Origin: an uncultured Lachnospiraceae bacterium
GTDB lineage: Bacteria > Bacillota > Clostridia > Lachnospirales > Lachnospiraceae
NCBI GenBank assembly: GCA_910577825.1
Contig: CAJTOK010000023.1
Coordinates: 1 to 51,083, forward strand
Direction of reading: 5' to 3'
DNA length: 51,083 bases
Shown piece by piece: positions 16,012 through 23,393 of this stretch (positions within the stretch are counted from its first letter, which is position 1; every line of letters begins with the position of its first letter). The position numbers and the translations under genes were made by a program. Below the pieces are notes generated by a model, which was not told the origin of the DNA, did not search any database, and saw only the letters and a program-made list of their open reading frames with translations.

Positions 16012-18330
16012 ATGTTATACCAGTTATTTTCCGGCATTCTGGATATGGCACTTATATCATGCCCTGTTATTATTGTAATTCTTTTTGTACGTGGCATTAT
16101 GTACCCCTTCCCTAAAAAATACAGGTACTTTATATGGGGAATTGTGGGCATACGTTTAATCTGCCCGTTTGCTGTTTCCTCGCCAGCCAGCATATTTAAT
16201 CTGGCAGAAACAATTACTATGGAAAAAGAAGATACAAGCAAAACAGATAAAAATGCTGTGCTGCATAATATGCCTGTGGACAGTAAAATTCCATCTGGCA
16301 TTTCTGGCAGCTTGCAGGATAATGTAAACATAAACATTCAAAAAAAAGATAATATACCTGCATCTGGCACTGGCATAGAACCTTTTACCAGATATGGAAC
16401 ATTTATATGGCTGGCAGGTATTATAATTATACTGTCCTGGAATTTTTATATGGTATTTGGCATGAAAAAGCATCTTGAAAGGGCAGTGCTGCTTGAAGGC
16501 AATATTTATGAATGCGAAAATATCCCTTCACCTTTTGTCTTAGGCATTGTTAATCCTAAGATTTATATTCCCTTCCAGTTAGGAAAAGAGGAACAGAAAT
16601 ATATTTTAAAACATGAAAAGTACCATATAATGCGGCGGGACTATATTATTAAGCCAGCATCATTTTTACTGGCAAGTATTTACTGGTTTAACCCTTTAAC
16701 ATGGTTATCATATTTTTTAATGGTGCGTGACATGGAAATGAGCTGTGATGAATACGTACTACAAAATATGGATGCAGGCATACGTAAAGATTACAGCAGG
16801 TCTTTATTAGGATTTGCTACAAACCAGAGAATAAAAAATGCAGGAATGTTGTCTTTTGTTGAAACAGATACAAGAAAGCGGGTGGTTAATGTGTTAAATT
16901 TTAAAAAACAGGGAAAATGGATTGGTGTCATAGCAGCAGCATTAATTGTGGGGGCAGGGGCATCATGTCTTACAAATGCCTATGATTCAGATAAAAAAGC
17001 TGTAAAGAAAAGTACAGGTAAAACCATAAAGAAAACTGGCAATAAAGAAGAAAATATACAAAATGAAGTTTTAACTGCAAATACAACAATCCACGGGTAT
17101 GATGTACAGATTGTTTACATGCCAGACAAAGAACTGCCAGATAAAAAGAACCTGGACTTTGGCATGTACAGTGGCAAATTTGCAATAAGTACTTATAAAA
17201 ACAATGTAAAATATGCAGAATACCCGCTGGACTTTGGCATTAATGATATGGTTTATTATCCAGAAGAAGGGTTTAGTTTATCTGTTAAAGATTATAACGG
17301 GGACGGGGAAAACGATGATTTTGCATTAGGCCAGGGGCAGACGCCATTGCCAGAGCTTGGGAATTTTATGTATTACCAGTTTTTCAACGTAGATAAAGAT
17401 GGAAATATTACAAGATATGCACTTTCTACAAAAGATGGAAAAAACCTGGTAACAATCCCGGATGTGTATTCCAAAGACTTTAAATGTAAAAACGGTGAAA
17501 TCACATACCAGGCATTAACAGAAGAAGGCGCAAAAAAACAAACTGCCAGTCTTAGCATGGAAAGACCCGTTAATAATACAGAAAACAGTTTTTATTTTAA
17601 AGATACTGGCGTTACAATAGGACTGCCTGAAAATAAAAACTGGATACAAAACCCTGCAGCATATAAAGAGGGCAGTACAGGAATAGTACAATACTATGAC
17701 AGCATTGCCAAAACAGATGTTACACTGGGTTTTGGAAAAAAGAAACAAGAAGAAATAACAGGTCTTTCAGAAAAAGATTCTTTTGAAAACGAATACTGGT
17801 CTTTTTTCCCAGGAAAATATGAAAAACTTATTGAAATACAGTTTCATAAAATAAAAGACAATAAAACAGCAGTAGTGCTTTCATGGGAATATAATAAAAT
17901 AAACTTTTATATGCGTGCGGATTTTACAGGAACAGAAAAAAATAATACAGAATGGACTTCTCTGGCAAAAACAGCCGCATATATTGCAGAGAACTGGTAT
18001 AATGTACTGGATACTTCAGATAATTATATCTTTTCAGATGAAGATATACAAGAAGCAAAAAAAACAGTAAAAACTTATTTTAAAAAAGTATTTGAAGGCT
18101 GTACAATTAAAAAACTATGGTTTAATAAAGATAAATACCAGAGAAATGTAACATATTTTTCTAACTTATATGAAAAAGATGATATAATTATCCTGGATTC
18201 TGATTTTTATGTCACCTATGATTATTGTAAAGACAATTCTTTAGAAAAAGGCAATACTTATACAAATTTCATGTGGGTTATGAGCAAAAATAAAAATGGA
18301 AACTGGGAAGTTGAAACATATGGATACTGA
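16012..18330 (+). CDS. BlaR1-type M56 family membrane metallopeptidase
   Basis: A 772-residue sensor-transducer. ATG 16012 follows AGAGGTGGG. The N-terminal 300 residues hold four membrane segments (ISCPVIIVILFVRGIMY, FIWGIVGIRLICPFAVS, TFIWLAGIIIILSWNFYMV, and IGVIAAALIVGAGASCLT after the peptidase part) and the zinc site HEKYHIMRRDY (HExxH) with the distal EMSCDEYVL. The extracytoplasmic part (about residue 320 onward) is not a penicillin-binding domain: it carries a calcium-loop-like DYNGDGENDDFALG and then about 250 residues I cannot assign, rich in Lys, Asn and aromatic residues. It therefore probably senses something other than a beta-lactam, or does so indirectly. It pairs with the repressor just upstream. 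Confidence 0.85.
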   Translation: MLYQLFSGILDMALISCPVIIVILFVRGIMYPFPKKYRYFIWGIVGIRLICPFAVSSPASIFNLAETITMEKEDTSKTDKNAVLHNMPVDSKIPSGISGSLQDNVNINIQKKDNIPASGTGIEPFTRYGTFIWLAGIIIILSWNFYMVFGMKKHLERAVLLEGNIYECENIPSPFVLGIVNPKIYIPFQLGKEEQKYILKHEKYHIMRRDYIIKPASFLLASIYWFNPLTWLSYFLMVRDMEMSCDEYVLQNMDAGIRKDYSRSLLGFATNQRIKNAGMLSFVETDTRKRVVNVLNFKKQGKWIGVIAAALIVGAGASCLTNAYDSDKKAVKKSTGKTIKKTGNKEENIQNEVLTANTTIHGYDVQIVYMPDKELPDKKNLDFGMYSGKFAISTYKNNVKYAEYPLDFGINDMVYYPEEGFSLSVKDYNGDGENDDFALGQGQTPLPELGNFMYYQFFNVDKDGNITRYALSTKDGKNLVTIPDVYSKDFKCKNGEITYQALTEEGAKKQTASLSMERPVNNTENSFYFKDTGVTIGLPENKNWIQNPAAYKEGSTGIVQYYDSIAKTDVTLGFGKKKQEEITGLSEKDSFENEYWSFFPGKYEKLIEIQFHKIKDNKTAVVLSWEYNKINFYMRADFTGTEKNNTEWTSLAKTAAYIAENWYNVLDTSDNYIFSDEDIQEAKKTVKTYFKKVFEGCTIKKLWFNKDKYQRNVTYFSNLYEKDDIIILDSDFYVTYDYCKDNSLEKGNTYTNFMWVMSKNKNGNWEVETYGY

Positions 18331-18360
18331 TTAATAAATTACAATTTTATAAATAACATT

Positions 18361-18402
18361 ATGGCAGATAACTAAAGGATAATTTCCAGTTATCTGCCAT
18401 TT
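18361..18402 (+). terminator. Hairpin after the M56 gene
   Basis: ATGGCAGATAACT (18361-18373) pairs perfectly with AGTTATCTGCCAT (18388-18400). Only two T follow, so it may be a weak terminator or a 3'-end stabiliser. Confidence 0.55.
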
Positions 18403-18604
18403 GCCAATTCTGTATTCTTTAAACTACGGTAATATATATGAAAAAATATTAAAGTATGGTATAATGGTTTCAGGAAATTTTAAATTAATATTATAAAACT
18501 GGATATTTAAATTATATCCAGTCCCAGAGCAGCTGTCCGTTTAAATCAGCAAGACAAAAGATATTTGGTTTAGGTTACAATTAAAAAGAACATCTGATTA
18601 TACA

Positions 18605-18850
18605 ATGACTGCATTACTCAGGCAAAAGCTTTCTGTTAATGCAAACAAAGAAGATATTATTGGATTGCTGTATGACAAAAATGTGCCAGGAGATGATATT
18701 ATATATAATAGCCTTGCAGATGAAATTCTTGCAAATCCTCCTGAACAGGGATATTTGACCATAAGTAATGCACTACAATGGAGATTGCAATATAAACGGG
18801 TTATTGAATTAAATAATGAAGTTGGGGGTGTTGTGAATTTTGTCTGGTAA
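18605..18850 (+). CDS. Small unknown ORF before the methyltransferase
   Basis: An 81-codon frame ending 11 bases inside the methyltransferase gene. I do not recognise it. It has no visible ribosome binding site at ATG 18605, and the same frame is open back to 18545, so it could be the 3' remnant of a longer gene as easily as a complete small protein. The sequence is soluble-looking with an Asp/Glu-rich first half and LTISNALQWRLQYKR near the end. Position suggests that it belongs with the methyltransferase, perhaps as translational lead-in. A hairpin (ACTGGATA 18498-18505 with TATCCAGT 18515-18522) lies upstream. Confidence 0.4.
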   Translation: MTALLRQKLSVNANKEDIIGLLYDKNVPGDDIIYNSLADEILANPPEQGYLTISNALQWRLQYKRVIELNNEVGGVVNFVW

Positions 18851-20331
18851 TGAAAAAAAAGAATTTGGTGATTATCAAACGCCGTTAAGTTTTTGCATAA
18901 AAGTTTGCGAGTATATTAAAAATGCTGTTTTAGAATATTCTCCTGAAGCGGTTGTTGAACCAACATGTGGAACAGGCAATTTTATTTCTGCTGCTTCAAC
19001 TGTTTTTGATTGTGATAAAGTTTATGGATTAGAAATTAATCAAAAATACGTTAAAGAAGCACAGAAAAAATTTCCAGGTGCAAATATTATCTGGGGGGAA
19101 TATTTTTGATTTATCTATACATCAATTATGTAAAGAAGAAAATGTTTTAATTATTGGAAATCCTCCATGGGCAACTAATTCGGAATTGTTATATAATCTT
19201 CCAGAGAAGACGAATTTTAAGAAATTGCGTGGAATAGATGCACTCACAGGTTCTTCAAATTTTGATATTTGTGAATATATTATTCTTCGCCTTATTGATG
19301 AATATAAAAATACTGATAGCACTCTTTGTATGTTATGTAAAACTTCTGTTGCCCGTAATGTTATTTTGGAAATATCACGAAATGAAATTGCACATAAGAA
19401 AATTGAAATGCTTTATTTTGATAGCAAAAAAGTTTTTGGAATTTCTGCATCCGCATGTATTTTGATAGTCCAATTAACCTCAAATATTTTATTAAGAAAA
19501 AATTTTTCCTGTAATGTTAAAAATATAGAAAATTATGAACTGATAGACACTATTACTGTACATAATGATGTTATTAAAACATCAAAGGTAAAAATTGACC
19601 TTGAAGGAAAATGCCAGCTATTATGGCGGCAAGGAGTAAAACATGATTGTAGTAAAGTTATGGAACTAGAACTTAAAAATGGAGAATTTATTAATAAAAA
19701 TAATGAGAAGGTTTTTATAGAAGATACACTGGTTTTTCCGTTAGTTAACTCCAGCCATTTTAAAAAACCTGTTATTTTTGAATTTTCTAAATATGTAATT
19801 ATTACACAAAATAAACCAGGACAAGATACTTCGTATATAAAGAAGAAATTACCATATACCTGGAAATATTTAAATGACCATATTGATAACTTCAATAACA
19901 GAAAAAGTATTATTTATAAAAATTTGCCTCCTTTTTCAATGTTTGGTATTGGTGATTATAGTTTTTCAAAATATAAAGTAGGTTTGTCTGGATTTTATAA
20001 AAAACCTTTGTTCTCGTTATTATATTCAGAAAAACCTGTAATGACGGATGATACAGCATATTTTTTATCATTTGATAATTATGATACGGCATATTGTATG
20101 ATGCTTTTGTTAAATAGTGCAACAATACAGGATTTTTTGTTGTCAACTGCATTTCTTGATAATAAGCGTCCATATACTGTAAAATTATTATCCCGTATAG
20201 ATTTTCGTAAATGCGTATGTGAAGTATCTTATGATGAAATCCAGCAAACAGAAAGTAAATTACAATTAAAGAAATATATTACTATGGAGAAGTATATAGA
20301 ATTGGCCAGATTAATCAATTCAAACTGTTAA
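18840..20331 (+). pseudogene. N6-adenine DNA methyltransferase interrupted by a +1 frameshift
   Basis: Two overlapping frames together encode one protein. Frame one (18840-19109, TTG start after GGGGGTG) has EFGDYQTP and the SAM-binding motif I VVEPTCGTGNFISAAS, then runs into a stop. Frame two (ending 20331) has the catalytic motif IV VLIIGNPPWATNSEL and the target-recognition part. The switch falls at a run of six G (19093-19098): removing one G gives IIWGNIFDLS and a continuous 496-residue enzyme. It resembles gamma-type adenine methyltransferases of type II systems; no matching endonuclease gene is visible. The six-G run could be a phase-variable switch, a recent mutation or a sequencing error. 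It neighbours a complete type I system, so this is a restriction-modification cluster. Confidence 0.75.
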
Positions 20332-20337
20332 CCAGGA

Positions 20338-20366
20338 TTGCAGTCCTGTCATAGCTATGTTATACT
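20338..20366 (+). promoter_or_regulatory. Sigma-A promoter of hsdM
   Basis: TTGCAG (20338-20343), 17-base spacer, TATACT (20361-20366), 48 bases before the hsdM start. It gives the type I operon transcription independent of the broken methyltransferase. Confidence 0.6.
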
Positions 20367-20413
20367 TAATACTATTAAATATAACCATACAGAAAAAACA
20401 TGGAGGATATAAA

Positions 20414-22012
20414 ATGCCAGATTTAGAAAACAGCAAAGATTTAATTAGTGTATTATGGAGCGGTGCAGATATACTCCGTTCAAAAATGGATGCAAATGAG
20501 TATAAAGATTATTTATTAGGAATTGTTTTCTATAAATACTTATCGGATTCATTTCTGATTAAGATTTATGATTTGCTTTATGATGATAAACCAGAGTCGT
20601 TAAAAGCTGCGCTGGAAGCTTACAGGGAAGCTTTAGAAGATGAAAGTGCCGTGGAATTAAAAGAACAGATTAAGGCAGAATGCCATTATGTAATTGAACC
20701 AGAACTGACATACACATACTTTGCAGATGCAGCAAGAAACAATTCATTTAACCGTGAACAGCTGCAAAAAGCATTTAATAATATTGAACAGAGCGACCCG
20801 TTATTTGCAGACTTGTTTACAGATATAGACTTATATTCCAGCCGTCTGGGAACGGGTGACCAGAAACAAAGTGATACAATTTCAAGCCTTGTTAAAGAAA
20901 TTGACAAAGCAGATTTATTAAATTCAGATTCAGATGTACTTGGCAATGCCTATGAATACCTGATAGGGCAGTTTGCTTCTGAAACGGGCAAGAAAGCGGG
21001 AGAGTTCTATACCCCGCAGGCTGTTTCACAGATTTTAACAAAAATAGCTGTTGCCGGACAGGAAACAAAAAAAGGGTTATCTGTATATGACCCATGTATG
21101 GGTTCTGGCTCGCTTCTTTTAAATGCAAAAAAATACGCTAAAGAACCAAACTATATAAAATATTATGGACAGGAACTGATGACATCTACATATAACCTTG
21201 CAAGAATGAACATGTTCTTACATGGGATTATACCAGAAAACCAGAATCTCCGTAACGGTGACACACTCGACGGGGACTGGCCTTCTGGAGAAGAAACAGA
21301 CTTCAATATGGTTCTTATGAACCCGCCTTACTCCGCAAAATGGAGCGCAGCACAAGGATTCTTACAAGACGAAAGATTTAGCAGTTATGGAGTATTAGCA
21401 CCTAAATCAAAAGCAGATTATGCGTTCCTGCTTCATGGCCTGTACCATTTAAAAAGCAATGGGACTATGGCAATCGTACTGCCTCATGGTGTTTTATTCA
21501 GAGGTGCGGCAGAAGGGAAAATAAGGGAAAAATTACTCCGTTCAGGAAACATCTATGCAGTAATTGGACTGCCAGCAAACTTATTTTACAACACATCTAT
21601 CCCTACCTGCATTATTGTATTAAAAAAACATAGAGATGGAAGGGATGTATTATTTATAGACGCTTCCAAAAAATTTGATAAAGGCAAAAAACAAAATACC
21701 ATGACAGACAAACATATAGAGTCTGTCCTGGATTTATATAACAAAAGAGAAACTGTAGAAAAAGAATCCTTCCTTGCCAGTTTTGAAGATATAGAAAAAA
21801 ATGACTTCAACCTTAACATTCCGAGATATGTAGACAACTTTGAGAAAGAAGAAGAAATAGACCTGAATATGCTTTTAGCTGATATGAAAAAAACAGATAA
21901 AGAAATAGAACAGACCCAGAGTGAATTTTTATCACTTCTCAAAGATTTAACTTCAACAGATGAAAATATAATTTCATCATTAAATGGTCTTATTGGAATG
22001 ATGGAGAGGTAA
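20414..22012 (+). CDS. hsdM: Type I restriction-modification methyltransferase subunit
   Basis: The M subunit, which methylates adenine in both half-sites chosen by HsdS. The start is ATG 20414 (MPDLENSKDLISVLWSGAD) with TGGAGGATATAAA just before it, giving 532 residues; a longer frame from 20357 has no ribosome binding site. Visible features: the N-terminal helical domain (NEYKDYLLGIVFYKYLSD), GEFYTPQAVSQILTKI, SAM motif I YDPCMGSGSLLLNAK and the catalytic NPPYSAKW. The C-terminal helix region (LLADMKKTDKEIEQTQSEF) contacts HsdS in this family. hsdS begins five bases after the stop. Confidence 0.95.
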   Translation: MPDLENSKDLISVLWSGADILRSKMDANEYKDYLLGIVFYKYLSDSFLIKIYDLLYDDKPESLKAALEAYREALEDESAVELKEQIKAECHYVIEPELTYTYFADAARNNSFNREQLQKAFNNIEQSDPLFADLFTDIDLYSSRLGTGDQKQSDTISSLVKEIDKADLLNSDSDVLGNAYEYLIGQFASETGKKAGEFYTPQAVSQILTKIAVAGQETKKGLSVYDPCMGSGSLLLNAKKYAKEPNYIKYYGQELMTSTYNLARMNMFLHGIIPENQNLRNGDTLDGDWPSGEETDFNMVLMNPPYSAKWSAAQGFLQDERFSSYGVLAPKSKADYAFLLHGLYHLKSNGTMAIVLPHGVLFRGAAEGKIREKLLRSGNIYAVIGLPANLFYNTSIPTCIIVLKKHRDGRDVLFIDASKKFDKGKKQNTMTDKHIESVLDLYNKRETVEKESFLASFEDIEKNDFNLNIPRYVDNFEKEEEIDLNMLLADMKKTDKEIEQTQSEFLSLLKDLTSTDENIISSLNGLIGMMER

Positions 22013-22017
22013 CAGGC

Positions 22018-23196
22018 ATGGGAAATCCAAAGATTAGGTTTAAGGGGTATACAGATGACTGGGAGCAGCACAGGTTAGAAGAAATATGTACTTATTATTC
22101 TTCAACATTAACAGCAAAAGATATTGATGAAGATGGTATCTATAATTTATATGATGCAAATTCTTTGATTGGAAAAACTAACAAAGGTTATATGGCAGAA
22201 GATTATATTACAATAATCAAAGATGGAGCTGGTGTTGGAAGAACAAGATTACTTCCTAAATTTACAATGTTTTTAGGTACAATGGGAGCTATGATACCTC
22301 AAAACAGTGATTTGAATTTCTTGTTTCAATTAATTACAAAAGCAGATTTAGGTAAAGAATACACAGGGTCTACTATTCCCCATATTTATTTTAAAGATTA
22401 TGGAAAAAATAAATACTATGTTCCTTGTTGTTATGAAGAACAGCGTATTCTTGGTATATACTTTTCTCATATTGACCACCTCCTTACCTTTCAACAATGT
22501 AAATGTGATGAAGTGAAACAACTAAAAAAATATATGCTTCAAAAAATGTTTCCACAGAATGGAGCGGATATTCCAGAAATTAGATTTAATGGATTTACAG
22601 AAGCTTGGGAACAGCGAAGGGTTACTGATATATTAAAAAACGGTTCAGCTGCAATGAAAATTGGACCATTTGGAAGTGCTTTAAAGAAGGAATTTTTTGT
22701 TGAAAAGGGAATTAAAGTGTATGCACAAGAAAATATATTTAGCGGAGATTTTAATATAGGAGAATACTATATTACTGAAGAAAAGTTTAATGAATTGAAA
22801 AGTTGTGAATTATTTCCAGGTGATTTAGTAATTAGTATGATGGGAACAATAGGAGCATGTGCAATATTTCCAGAAACAGCGGAAAAAGGTATAATGAACT
22901 CTCATTTGTTAAGACTTCAATTTAATAAAAATGTGATTCCAGAATACATAATGTTTTTATTACGAGATACACAACAAATAAAAATTCAGATTGATAGATT
23001 ATCAGTTGGCAGTATTATGAGCGGTTTAAGTTCATCAGTTGTAAAAAAATTAGTTTTTCCTGTGCCAATAATTGAAGAACAAAAACAAATAGTTAATTTC
23101 CTGAAACATCTTGATAATCTCATCACCCTTCACCAGCGTAAGTGTAATGAATTACAAAATATTAAAAAATTTATGTTACAAAACATGTTTGTTTAG
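22018..23196 (+). CDS. hsdS: Type I restriction-modification specificity subunit
   Basis: The DNA-recognition subunit, 392 residues, with two target-recognition domains each followed by a conserved helix. The internal repeat is clear: PKIRFKGYTDDWEQHRLEEI at the start and PEIRFNGFTEAWEQRRVTDI near residue 185; the spacer helices end QLKKYMLQKMF and LQNIKKFMLQNMF. The first domain (to about residue 160) and the second have unrelated variable cores, so the target is an asymmetric bipartite site that cannot be predicted here. The two repeats could recombine to shuffle specificity. It overlaps nothing and sits directly after hsdM. No second hsdS or site-specific recombinase is nearby, so inversion-based switching is not evident. 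Confidence 0.92.
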   Translation: MGNPKIRFKGYTDDWEQHRLEEICTYYSSTLTAKDIDEDGIYNLYDANSLIGKTNKGYMAEDYITIIKDGAGVGRTRLLPKFTMFLGTMGAMIPQNSDLNFLFQLITKADLGKEYTGSTIPHIYFKDYGKNKYYVPCCYEEQRILGIYFSHIDHLLTFQQCKCDEVKQLKKYMLQKMFPQNGADIPEIRFNGFTEAWEQRRVTDILKNGSAAMKIGPFGSALKKEFFVEKGIKVYAQENIFSGDFNIGEYYITEEKFNELKSCELFPGDLVISMMGTIGACAIFPETAEKGIMNSHLLRLQFNKNVIPEYIMFLLRDTQQIKIQIDRLSVGSIMSGLSSSVVKKLVFPVPIIEEQKQIVNFLKHLDNLITLHQRKCNELQNIKKFMLQNMFV

Positions 23197-23283
23197 TTAT
23201 AGAAAAAGTTATTTACAAGACAATTTAATAGATATCAGGGATTATGTTTTGTTTTTTAATGAAAACATCACAAAGAGTAGATT

Positions 23284-23356
23284 GGCTGGAAAATTCCAAA
23301 TGTGCTTCCAATGAACAAGCTGTGGTTTGTCAAGGGACACTTTGGAATTACCAGCC
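23284..23356 (-). repeat. 73-bp palindromic repeat, copy A (reverse orientation)
   Basis: The reverse complement begins GGCTGGTAATTCCAAAGTG and ends CATTTGGAATTTTCCAGCC, closely matching copy B (37968-38040) along its whole length and copy C (50072-50144) at both ends. It lies between hsdS and hsdR, and an open frame passes through it into hsdR. Confidence 0.85.
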
Positions 23357-23393
23357 TGCTAACAAAACAGGATGTTTTATTATACCAAAGGAG

